From Silene conica (lineage: Eukaryota; Streptophyta; Magnoliopsida; Caryophyllales; Caryophyllaceae): a stretch of DNA of 64,000 nucleotides. Both the position numbers and the translations under genes were made by a program. The notes beneath the pieces are model-generated. The model was not told the DNA's origin. It was given only the letters and a program-made list of their open reading frames with translations, and searched no databases. The stretch covers positions 80,234,369-80,298,368 of the forward strand of contig CM055312.2 of the NCBI GenBank assembly GCA_029255685.2. The letters are read 5' to 3'. Below are positions 10,375-19,954 of the stretch, one piece after another (the first letter of the stretch is position 1; every line of letters begins with the position of its first letter).

Positions 10375-12762
10375 TGGATTGGGTGGAATCCTTATGAATT
10401 TTATATTGATTTTTTGGAGTATGATCCTCAATATATACATATAGCAGTGCTACATATTCCCAGCCAAGTAAAAGTGCAGATCACTATGGTTTACGCGTTT
10501 AATGGTGTTACGGAAAGGGAATCTCTGTGGGCCAATCTAGCTAGACTGACAGATGGAATGCAGGAGGCTTGGGCAGTAGGGGCGATTTTAATTGTGTTAT
10601 GATTCCTGAGGAGAGGCTTGGTGGTGGGTTTACTCCTGCTGAGGCCACACCTTACCAGGAATGCATAGCTTATTTTGAACTTGCTGAATGCAATACAGTG
10701 GGAGCGTATTATACATGGACTAACAAACAGAAGCCAACTGAACGACTGTACTCAAAGTTGGATAGAGTATTCACGAACTCAAAATGGAATAGAATGTTAC
10801 CTCAGCTGCAGGCAGAATACATACCAGAAGGGTACTTTGACCATAATCCCCGCATCATTAGGAATGGCAATCCAACAGCACAACAAAATAGACCATTCAA
10901 GTTCTTAAACATGTGGTGCTTAGCAAAGGATATTCAGAAGGTCCTCTTTAAGAATTGGCAAACTCCAGTGTATGGGACTTGCATGTATACCTTGGTGCAT
11001 AAGCTTAACGCCATGAAGAACCCGTTGAAAGAGTTAAACAAAGTAGCATGTGCAGATATTGAAAATGCTACTGAAATTGCAAGATTAAAGTTACAGGCCT
11101 GTTGGCAGAAACTAATCCAATCACCAGGCGACATTCAGTTAATGCAAGAAGAATATGAAATGCATGAACACTTTAGCAGACTGAATAAGCAACTCTTTAT
11201 TTTCCAACAACAGAAAGCTAAGGCTACTTGGTTGAAGGAAGGGGATGCTAATACGGCTTATTTCCATGGGTTGTTGTGGGCTAGACGAAGAATGAACACA
11301 GTTCACCAGATTGCAGATAGTGATGGAAATGTGCATACAAATCCAAACGATATTAAAAGCCGTTTTTTATCCTACTATCAAAGCCTGTTGGGGAATAGTG
11401 TTACTACAACACCAGTGGCTACTCATATAGTTCAACAGGGCAGAATTTGTACACAGGAACACACAGAACTGCTGCTGCAATCCATCAGTAATACAGAAAT
11501 TAAAGAGATACTATTTAGTATCCCTAATGAGAAGGCTCCTGGACCAGATGGATATACTAGTCAATTCTTTAAGGCTAGTTGGGAGCATATTGAGAAGGAT
11601 GTGTGTGATGTTGTCCATGAGTTTTTCAATGCAGGCAAAATTCTTAAGCAACTCAATGCCACCAATGTTAATCTTATCCCAAAGGTAGCTCATCCACAGA
11701 ATGTGACTCAGTTCAGGCCTATATCCTGCTGTAATGTAGTCTACAAGATCATATCTAAGCTTCTCTGCCACAGACTGGCTAAGGTTCTCCCAGAAATCAT
11801 TTCTCCCACCCAAGGAGGTTTTATTCAAGGTAGGAGTATTATGGAAAACATACTTATAGGTCAAGATCTTATTAGACTGTATGGGAGAAAGACCGTATCC
11901 CCTCGATGTATGTTCAAGATAGACCTCCAAAAAGCGTATGACACCATCATAGAATGAGAATTCTTGTTACAAATGTTACATGCTCTTAAGTTTCCAAGTA
12001 AGTTCATACACCTTGTCATGGAATGTGTTACAACTACAACTTTTTCGCTTTGTCTGAATGGAGACACTTTTGGATTCTTTCAAGGTAAGAGGGGGCTACG
12101 ACAGGGAGACCCGTTATCCCCATTGTTGTTTACTATATGTATGGAGTACCTGTCTCGGATTTTGCATCATACAACTCATACCATGAGTTTCAAATACCAC
12201 CCTTTATGTGGCCCTATGAAACTGTCTCACCTGATGTTTGCAGATGATTTGCTTTTGTTTAGCAAAGGGGATGTCGAGTCCATAATGGTTTTATTGAGAT
12301 CCTTTGCTACTTTCTCATCGGCATCAGGGTTAAAAATGAGCCCAGGGAAAACAAATGTCTACTTTAATGGGGTTCCAAATGCAATAAAGGAGGATATTAT
12401 CCAGGTGGCTGGATGTGCTGAGGGTACCTTGCCTTTTAGATATCTTGGAGTCCCAATCAAACCCACGAAATTAAATGAGAAAGATTGTTCATCACTTATT
12501 GATAAGCTGATGGCAAGGATTAGAGCAATAGGGGCAAGAAAGCTATCGTATGCTGGGAGATTAGTCATTATCAAAGCTGTACTCAAGACCCTCCAAAACT
12601 ACTGGGCTCAGATTTTCATTATACCAGCCTCGGTTATTCATAAGATGGAAGCTTTGTGTAGGAATTTTTTATGGGATGGAGGGGTCGATTACAAAAGGAG
12701 TCCACCAGTGGCTTGGGAGAAAGCATGTCGACCTACTAAAGAAGGAGGCTTAGGCATCAAAA
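10375..12762 (+). pseudogene. LINE ORF2, endonuclease C-terminal part and reverse transcriptase, 3' truncated
   Basis: It continues the endonuclease (ITMVYAFNG, DFNCVMIPEERLGG, then FDHNP where SDH is usual). The LINE RT follows: EKAPGPDGYTSQFFK, FRPISCCNVVYKIISK, GGFIQGRSIMENILI, RGLRQGDPLSPLLF and the active site FADDLLLF at about 12235. The tail LSYAGRLVIIKAVL and NFLWDGG is also typical of plant L1. Damage: a frameshift near 10582 and TGA at 11955 in place of a tryptophan. The ORF breaks after GGLGIKN at 12762, where a 29-bp filler begins, so the zinc-knuckle and poly(A) end are lost. Confidence 0.9.
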
Positions 12763-12791
12763 ATGAACCTTTGTATATCTATTGTGATAGA
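12763..12791. other. 29-bp filler copied (inverted) from the gag-only element
   Basis: These 29 bases are the exact reverse complement of 18155-18183, inside the gag ORF of the element at 14740-19954. They lie precisely where the LINE frame ends. An isolated short exact copy at a breakpoint is the signature of templated filler in double-strand-break repair. Confidence 0.8.
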
Positions 12792-12965
12792 ACACATGAC
12801 CTCTGGACACTTTGCAACCTGAAATACCACTTGATTTCCTACCATAACTTGCATTTCACATGTGATAAATTCTATTTAACAAATAACATCTACTTAATTT
12901 TACAATAATGGACCCCTTCCAAACTTGTGCCCTTGTCAAATGCCAACCCTAACACCCCATAGGGC
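12792..12965. other. Unassigned junction sequence
   Basis: 174 bp between the filler and the inverted chromovirus fragment. There is no coding signal and no match that I can see elsewhere in the window. Confidence 0.4.
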
Positions 12966-14052
12966 CGACCATGCTAGTAACTCTCATAGTCTAAAAAGAA
13001 TTGTATCCTGACAGAGCATTTAATGATATAAGGGGTTGCTCCTCTACTCCTTGTTCTTCACTCTCTCCTTCAATAATTTGCAATTCATCTTGTACCCCTA
13101 TATTATCTTCTTCAATGAACTCATCACTACTCTCAATAGGGACAAGAATTTTGTACAGCTTCCCAATACACTTATGCCCAGGGGTATATTGTTCATCACA
13201 GTGAAAACACAAATTTTTTCTCCTTCTTTCCTCTACATCAACAGGCAGTGGTGGTCTGTTACTCTTTTATCCAAAATTGTTTCTTGAATTCATATTTTGG
13301 GGATTTTGTTGGTTAAAAGGGTGGAAGGGCTTTGAGTAACTATTATTGGAATTATTATTGTGATTGTAATTTGGTGAATTATTGTTGTAAGTAGTAGATG
13401 AAGAAGAATAGGGTCTCTGCTTTGGTTTTTCTAAAATGGGTTTGTGTAAATTTTTTGTAGCATTAACAGTCTATTCCTGCAACCTAGCATATTCTACAGC
13501 TTCTGCTATAGTAGCTGGTCTAAAAGTCTTCACAAATGGCTTAGTTACAGGTCTCAACCCTCCAATGAAGTTGTCAAGAAAATAGGTATCTGGCAACAAG
13601 GGGTTTCTTTGAAGCATTAAACCCTCAAATGTTCAAAACTGTCAATATACTCATCAATGGTGCCAGTTTGGTTAAGTTTATTAAACTCTTCCACCACATT
13701 ACTATCATTTTCTTCCCTAAATCTAGCACACAAATTAGTTTTAAAGTCATTCCAATCCACATTTCTTCTTACCGCAAGATAACTATGCACCCATAACTCA
13801 GCCTTACCAGTCATGTATAGTGATGCTAAATCAATTTTCTGATGTTCATGGATTTTACACAACTCAAAATATCTAGCACATTGTTTAATCACGTTCTAGG
13901 GTTCACACCATCAAACACAGGAAACTCAACTTTAAGATTAAAACCCAGATTACGATTAGGGTTTATACCTGGGTTGGGTACTATAGCATCCCGATTTCGG
14001 GAATTTTCTACTGATTTCTCTTGAAGCAACTGCAACATCGTCGCCATATGAT
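12966..14052 (-). pseudogene. Chromovirus gag and start of protease, inverted relative to its pol
   Basis: The minus-strand frame opens near 14052 (MATMLQLLQEK). It continues through KVEFPVFDG and the capsid part at 13617-13892 (YFELCKIHEHQKIDLASLYM, then NLCARFREEN). A proline/asparagine-rich linker and a CCHC knuckle CFHCDEQYTPGHKC follow near 13200. The protease lead-in ISLNALSGYNSF ends near 12966, just before the catalytic DTGS would be expected. Several frame breaks are present. It belongs with the pol at 19955-23126: the protease lead-in stops here and the protease tail begins there, but on the opposite strand. Confidence 0.8.
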
Positions 14053-14249
14053 CTTCAATTGATTCATTTGTTCCTCCATTATTGCAGACAGTTGTGCAAT
14101 GGTGAGACGCACTAGCTAGTTTTCAGATTAGCTTCCCAGAATTCCCAGTTTTTAACGCAAAACGAACTACCCAAAACTCTAGCTCAAACCCTAATTTTTT
14201 AATGGCGGAAATTGACGCGATATTCAGGACTTAAGTTTTTAATACCAAC

Positions 14250-14591
14250 TGTGACACACTTAGGGATTTAATCCGAGAATGTATTACACAAGACAATCAA
14301 TTAAAGGAATTGCTAAATTGAAGAAAAAAAATTCGATTAAGAGATTCAATTGAATGAATTAAAGAACAAGATTACAAGATGAGCAATCTAAGTTCTTACA
14401 ACTGATTACAGAAAGTTTAGGAGAGAAGTTTTGTGTAAAATGTAAGCTAGCTACTTATGACAAGATCACTGCTATTTATACACAAGTGAAATTGGCGGGA
14501 AAGTTTGTTGGAAATTAACTGACAATTTAACTGTAACCTGTTGCTAACTTGCCATGCTGATGTGGCTGCTTGTAACAAAATTTCTGTTATA
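14250..14591 (-). repeat. 5' LTR of the chromovirus, inverted
   Basis: 342 bp, the inverted counterpart of 23127-23468, also 342 bp, with roughly 6-7% differences by eye. On the minus strand it is followed inward by TTGGTATTAAAAAC. This looks like a worn tRNA-iMet primer site (usual TGGTATCAGAGC) at about 14236-14249. Confidence 0.9.
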
Positions 14592-14739
14592 TGGACTTGT
14601 TTGTTATGTGTAGTTATGAATTATGATGTTTGTTTCAAATGAAGTTTCTTTTGGTTTTGACATTAATTACTAAAATGTTACAAATCTAAGTCAGCCTTAA
14701 TTAAGTGTGGCCAAGTACTAATACGACGAGATAAGAAAC
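14592..14739. other. Flanking DNA inverted together with the chromovirus 5' end
   Basis: On the minus strand the base pairs next to the LTR are GTCCA. The other end of the chromovirus is followed by CTCCA (23469-23473), so these may be its target duplication with one change. No gene is visible. Confidence 0.5.
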
Positions 14740-15152
14740 TAAAACAGCTGCCATTTCTTCGTTACTTATCGTAATCAAGCGATTCTTGGGGCGTTGGAAA
14801 GCTAAGAGGATAAGCTTTCACCTCCAACTGGAATCACTCCATTATCAGCTCTAGAACTCGAGATATAGCCATTTGAAACAGGCTGCAATGTCGTGGATCG
14901 ATTCTTTGCTTGTTAAAGCTATCTTCAGGCCTTGAAATGTGCGCTAGGCTTCGTTCCTTCTTGTCCTTAGTCATAAAAAATCCCGAGGGCATAAATTTGG
15001 TATAAAATCGTCCCTTTTCCGCATAAATCTGCAAAAGAGCATAAAAATACGAAAGTGCACAATTGTTGGGAAATAAGGGCTAAAACATAGTAAATGAGCG
15101 ACCAAATGCGTGTAAAAATAGATGAAAAACATCATAAAATAGACACGCATCA
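14740..15152 (-). repeat. Truncated 3' LTR of the gag-only element
   Basis: 413 bp matching 19542-19954 with a single difference (near 14930, G against A). The outer 1.25 kb of this LTR is missing, at the junction with inverted flank DNA. Confidence 0.9.
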
Positions 15153-15807
15153 AATTCCCCAAACCAAACTCTTGCTTGCCCTCAAGCAAGAAATAGACTC
15201 GATCTTAACTAATGGAACGATTTCAATCTCAGAGCGAAATTTACATGTAAGCCTAAACCAATGCCAAGTACAAAATGAGAAAGTATTCAAATCATGCAAA
15301 CGAGTTATATGGTCGTCAAACTTGCAAACATAAAGACTATAGATACTTTATACCATGGACTATCGCGGTACGCTCGAGACACTCATGAAGCAAAGGGTGA
15401 GTATATGTAAAAGATAGAAAGAAGTATTTTGTCATGACACTCACCTAACTGCGACCTATGAAAACATGCATGCAATCTAACATGAACAAGAATTCTACAA
15501 CTATGTAAAACAAACCCAATAAGTGACTTGGATACGTGCAATCGAGGTAATGTATGTGAGGTAAAAGGTAAAAGGTGGTTAAGATGTTTTTGGATATGTG
15601 GGGTTAGTAGCCAAGCTAGTAAAACCGTTTCCCAACAACATATTTCACAACTTTTGAAATTAAGAAAGTGCTCTTTTTGTGGCACGACTCTCACATTATA
15701 TAAGAAAGGACTCCCAAATATTTTGAATGAGGTACGGGAGTGATAACACATAAAAGAAAGGGAATTTGGAACGAAATTTTTTTTTTTTAATTCTGATGCT
15801 GTCAGGT

Positions 15808-15840
15808 GGTCGGCCGACCCATGAAGGTGGTCGGTCGACC
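15808..15840. repeat. 21-bp-spaced motif pair 1
   Basis: GGTCGGCCGACC (15808-15819, a perfect palindrome) and GGTCGGTCGACC (15829-15840). The starts are 21 bp apart. Confidence 0.9.
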
Positions 15841-16877
15841 TATTTCCTGTGTACATTTGATCTCTTTTTTTTTCGTTTTTATTTTCTTTCTTTCTTTTTC
15901 TGAATTTTTCTGTTCTTTTTTCTTTTCTTTCTTTCTTTTCTTTCTTCTTTCTCTTTTTGCTCAAGATAGCATATAAACCAAGATGCCTCAAAAGTCAAAC
16001 CAAAGACCACAAATATTAGCTTGGAAGGGTAGGCTAAGTATGGGATGTAGTTTTGGGGGAATAAAAAGGCAAATTTGGCTATGTAGGGCTTATGGGTAAA
16101 TAAGAGAAAAGGGATCCCAAATGCACGTACCAAGACTCACAAAACGAGATAGTAAAACAAGTATATAGCAATTCAAGTTCATGTTTATGCATATTGATGT
16201 AACATGTTCCAAGGGGAGTACTACTCACATCCTAGACAACTGGTTTAAAAATGAAACCAGGAATAAGGCTCTAAAACTCAGAATGTATAGTAGGTTGCCA
16301 AGGTATAAGTCAAGTCTCAAGATATACAAATTGACAAAAACTCGTAGATATGCAAAAGACTCTCATACTAAAACAAGTTGACAAGACAAGGTAAAGACAT
16401 AAACATGTAAGAAAGCAAAATCATCCTTAAAATACTCTCGTTCCAACTCGACCTATATGATAAAATAAACGTGCATTTTTTTGAAGTTTTTTTTTGAATT
16501 TTTTTTCTATTTTTTTTTGTATTTTTCTTTTGTATAGGTAGAGAAAATAAAGAAAAGAACAATGCAAGACAGAAATGCAATAAACGTGTGACAAAATGCA
16601 AAGCATGTGACACGAAACCATTCCCCAAACCAACCCGCACAATGTCCCCATTGTGCATTAGCCTAAGTAAAGGTTTCAGAAAATTAAAGAAAAGGTGCAA
16701 AGAGAGTAAAAACTAAGGAAAAACTGGAAAGAACTCACTGGATTAATAGGCGCATGAGAAAAACCTCCCCAAACCAGCATAAGCTGGGAGGTTTTGGTGG
16801 CCAGCCGTGCCACTCAAGTACCCAAGACGGTTGCACGATTCCCGAGGAAGAAACGAACAGGCTGTGACGGACGGGTA

Positions 16878-16910
16878 GGTCGACCGACCTATATTTTAGG
16901 TCGACCGACC
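16878..16910. repeat. 21-bp-spaced motif pair 2
   Basis: Two copies of GGTCGACCGACC, starting at 16878 and 16899, 21 bp apart in the same orientation. Confidence 0.9.
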
Positions 16911-16949
16911 TTCCTGTAGACAACAGGAATTTCAGCGATACAGCGACTA

Positions 16950-16982
16950 GGTCGACCGACTTGTGTATCTGGTCGGTCGACC
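16950..16982. repeat. 21-bp-spaced motif pair 3
   Basis: GGTCGACCGACT (16950) and its near reverse complement GGTCGGTCGACC (16971), starts 21 bp apart. It lies 40 bp after pair 2. Confidence 0.9.
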
Positions 16983-17200
16983 CCTCTGCTGCACATCGGT
17001 CTTCGTTTCTTCGTAAAACCTGAAAAAGCAATAAATATGCACCCAACAAATGCGCGAGATCCCAGAAACAAGTCCAAAAAGTCTTAACTATACAAACACA
17101 AAAAGTTATCCTAAAAACTTAAAGAAAGCAAGCTAGAAAGTCTTAGCAAAACAAAAAAAAAAATGTCTTAAGAAAAACAGAAACGAGCAAAAAGAAGAAG

Positions 17201-18214
17201 TCATCCGCGAAGGATTCGGCGTTTCCTTGACCAAGGGCTCTGACTACAGGCTACTCCTTCAGCTATGGTGATTTGGGTAGATGAGTTTCTCTCCACCATG
17301 TAGATGGGTGGGTCATCATCCACAGCTCTAGCCATCCATCTCCCGGAGTTGTCGACTCCCAAGTCGTGGGCCGACACCTTCCTGGGTTTCTTCTTCTTAG
17401 GGCTCTTTTCTTTAGCCAAATGATCACTTGCTTGAGTGACCTCGTTCTCTACATCATTTGATCGAGTAAGTGGTACTACTCGATCGAGAACATCTCTCTT
17501 TCTACCGCCTATAGACTCTGCCACTAGAGTTGCAATTTCTGGAGCATCCAAATCAGCCTCTTGAGCAAGACATTCACCTGCACATGCCTCAAAACACATA
17601 AAAGCCTCCGAAGGATCCTTTGTAAAGGATCCTTGTACATAACATTCACTAATATTATTAAAAACATCAGAAATGTTAATAGAAGAATCCTGCAAAAAAC
17701 AAGGTTCATCAACCGAGGGTTCAAACATGTTAGGAACATGTTCATCACTAACACCTACAGAAATAGGTTGGTCAGTCAAGGGGTAAATTTCTAACTCATC
17801 ATCTGTATCTAAATCCAAGTCAGTATCATCAACGGGGAGGCAGAGGGAATCAAATAACCTATCATTCTCATCCTTAAGAATGAGCGACTCTTCAGTAATG
17901 GGTGTGATAGGATCACACTCAACAGGAATATCCGGGTTACTAATATCAATGCCCTCATACCCCTCCGTATCTCCACCGGTTCGGATTAGGTGTTTGAGAA
18001 GCTCCCATTGCTTCTCACAGGGTAGGTCTAAAAATTCCCATCCGCAATTTCTCCCAATCTCGATCAAGGTCTTACCAGTAACTCCATCATATAAGATACG
18101 ACAAACCTCCCCAATACTAATAGGATAGTCAAATTGAGAAAGGAAAGTGATTAATCTATCACAATAGATATACAAAGGTTCATGCTCGAGTTGTGGGAAA
18201 GGGGCGATGGTCAT
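17201..18214 (-). CDS. Gag-like protein of the non-autonomous element, intact ORF
   Basis: The frame is open upstream to 18253, but the first ATG is at 18214 (MTIAPFPQLE), giving 337 residues. Near the N-terminus EPLYIYCDRLITFLSQFDYP and ILYDGVTGKTLIEI recall the helical part of retrotransposon gag domains (aromatic residues followed by a Y-[DE]G-turn), but the match is distant. LPCEKQWELLKHL follows. The middle is very acidic (DDTDLDLDTDDELE) and the C-terminus basic (SPKKKKPRK and WSRKRRILRG). No CCHC knuckle or protease motif is visible. The ORF has no stop or frameshift, unlike every other element ORF here. It begins 57 bp inside the primer site. It probably forms particles for its own RNA. 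The same family may have been named gag-only TR-GAG. Confidence 0.65.
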   Translation of the reverse strand: MTIAPFPQLEHEPLYIYCDRLITFLSQFDYPISIGEVCRILYDGVTGKTLIEIGRNCGWEFLDLPCEKQWELLKHLIRTGGDTEGYEGIDISNPDIPVECDPITPITEESLILKDENDRLFDSLCLPVDDTDLDLDTDDELEIYPLTDQPISVGVSDEHVPNMFEPSVDEPCFLQDSSINISDVFNNISECYVQGSFTKDPSEAFMCFEACAGECLAQEADLDAPEIATLVAESIGGRKRDVLDRVVPLTRSNDVENEVTQASDHLAKEKSPKKKKPRKVSAHDLGVDNSGRWMARAVDDDPPIYMVERNSSTQITIAEGVACSQSPWSRKRRILRG

Positions 18215-18270
18215 GACGGCGAAAGAAGAAGGGAAAACATAAACAAAAAACAATAAACACTGGCGTCACC

Positions 18271-18288
18271 TCCCCGGCAACGGCGCCA
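18271..18288 (-). other. Primer binding site of the gag-only element (tRNA-Asp type)
   Basis: The reverse complement TGGCGCCGTTGCCGGGGA is the primer site familiar from Athila-type elements. It lies 5 bp inside the LTR start at 18294. Confidence 0.85.
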
Positions 18289-18889
18289 AAATTTGATGCC
18301 CGTCGTTGAGGGTACCAAAGATAAATTTATAATTCCTAAACTTAAACTATAGATAGTGAAAGTCAAGGGTCGAACCACAGAGAGGTGGGGAGTACTTATT
18401 GTTTAAGGTCAATGTTTTAAGGTAACAAATTGGGGGTTTTGGATTGGTTGTCACTAGGTTTAGAATAAAAGATAAAAATAAAGCAAGTAAATAAAGATGA
18501 TAATAAAACAATAATAAAAGAGATGCTAGGATGATCGGGTAACAAATAGCTAAGGTAATATAAATCCTAAGGTCAACATGTATTGCAGTCGCGTAAGGGG
18601 TGTAACATATTCTTTCGGTCTATGGTACCTAATAGCTCCTTTCGGCCTATGCTATTAGTTCCTAGGTCTCACAATTATTGGGTGTCAACAATAAGGGTGA
18701 TTCCTAAACTCTAGGTCACATACCTTTCAGTCTTGAGTAACCTAGCCGTCTTAAGGTGTAAACCAATGCCCTTCCCGTATCTCTCAATCTTGGGTAGGTC
18801 ATTACTAACATCCTACAAGTCTCCTTTCAGTCTCATTGTAGGGTATTATAGTCAACAAAGAAAGACGAAACAGAATTCATACGCGAGTG

Positions 18890-18963
18890 GGTCGACCGAC
18901 CGGCTATTCCAGTCGGCCGACCACCGCCTTGGTCGACCGACCCATTATTTGAGTCGGCCGACC
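18890..18963. repeat. Four-copy phased motif array
   Basis: GGTCGACCGACC (18890), AGTCGGCCGACC (18911), GGTCGACCGACC (18931), AGTCGGCCGACC (18952). Starts are 21, 20 and 21 bp apart. The two forms alternate. A worn fifth half-site GGTCGGTCT begins at 18978. Confidence 0.9.
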
Positions 18964-19478
18964 ACGGCTCTGCTACAGGTCGGTCTCGGAATTTTTATTA
19001 CCGATGCATATTCATCCCCTACATCCTAACATATGAAATTTAGCTACTCATAATTACCGGAACAATAATAAGAACAAGATTTGATATGGAAAACATCATG
19101 AACGATAATCTAAACATGCAAGAATTAATAAAGCTTGAGATTCTAACTTTAACCGGATGCAACAATAATAGGAACAATAATTAAACTAGATTAAGGAATA
19201 ATTACCAGAAATCGGAATTAAGGCAGAAAGGAACAAACTTTATTGATGAATGCTTGAAAGATTGAAGAACAAAACTAAAAGTGTTTGATGATTATTGAAA
19301 TATTACAACTAAAGATAAAACTAAATTAAAGACTGAGCAAAACTCTATTAGAAACTGAATAGAAAACTGAATGAATAACCCTAATCCCTTAACTTAGCTT
19401 AAATAGGCGGAATTAAAGAGTTTCCCAATGACCTAAACACTTTAATGGGCTTTGCGGAAATTTCTGGGTCTGCGCAGA

Positions 19479-19511
19479 GGTCGGTCGACCTACTTTGTGA
19501 GTCGGTCGACC
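19479..19511. repeat. 21-bp-spaced motif pair in LTR
   Basis: GGTCGGTCGACC (19479) and AGTCGGTCGACC (19500), 21 bp apart. Confidence 0.9.
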
Positions 19512-19954
19512 CAATTTCGGGACTACAGCGCGCGTCGATCTTAAAACAGCTGCCATTTCTTCGTTACTTATCGTAATCAAGCGATTCTTGGGGCGTTGGA
19601 AAGCTAAGAGGATAAGCTTTCACCTCCAACTGGAATCACTCCATTATCAGCTCTAGAACTCGAGATATAGCCATTTGAAACAGGCTGCAATGTCGTGGAT
19701 CGATTCTTTGCTTGTTAAAGCTATCTTCAGACCTTGAAATGTGCGCTAGGCTTCGTTCCTTCTTGTCCTTAGTCATAAAAAATCCCGAGGGCATAAATTT
19801 GGTATAAAATCGTCCCTTTTCCGCATAAATCTGCAAAAGAGCATAAAAATACGAAAGTGCACAATTGTTGGGAAATAAGGGCTAAAACATAGTAAATGAG
19901 CGACCAAATGCGTGTAAAAATAGATGAAAAACATCATAAAATAGACACGCATCA

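Larger units (their letters stand above)
15153..17200 (-). other. Noncoding internal region of the gag-only element
   Basis: Contains the polypurine tract beside the LTR (minus-strand TTTGGTTTGGGGAATT), poly(T)/CT-rich runs near 15780-15960 and 16480-16530, and three pairs of the GGTCGACC-type motif. I find no conserved frame; the longest open stretches are low-complexity. Confidence 0.6.
14740..19954 (-). mobile_element. Gag-only non-autonomous LTR retrotransposon (TR-GAG/LARD-like) with one truncated LTR
   Basis: The full LTR is 18294-19954 (1661 bp, ends TGATGC...GCATCA). The other LTR keeps only its last 413 bp in plus-strand sense (14740-15152), with one mismatch seen. Internally there is a primer site matching TGGCGCCGTTGCCGGGGA (18271-18288, tRNA-Asp type, as in Athila), one gag-like ORF, long noncoding stretches, and a purine tract TTTGGTTTGGGGAATT beside the short LTR. 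No protease, RT or integrase motif is present. It must therefore depend on enzymes supplied by another element. It sits in the protease gene of the chromovirus. Confidence 0.8.
18294..19954 (-). repeat. Complete 5' LTR of the gag-only element
   Basis: 1661 bp with TGATGC...GCATCA ends. It includes motif arrays at 18890-18963 and 19479-19511. Its last 413 bp are repeated at 14740-15152. Confidence 0.85.

Noticed and set aside
12991..14591. Separate chromovirus insertion on the minus strand
   Set aside because: LTR length, protease break point and near-matching flanks fit the pol half at 19955-23468 as one inverted element better than two elements each missing the opposite half.
15879..16133. 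Lysine/arginine-rich minus-strand ORFs in the gag-only element
   Set aside because: They arise from a CT-rich low-complexity tract and have no conserved pattern.
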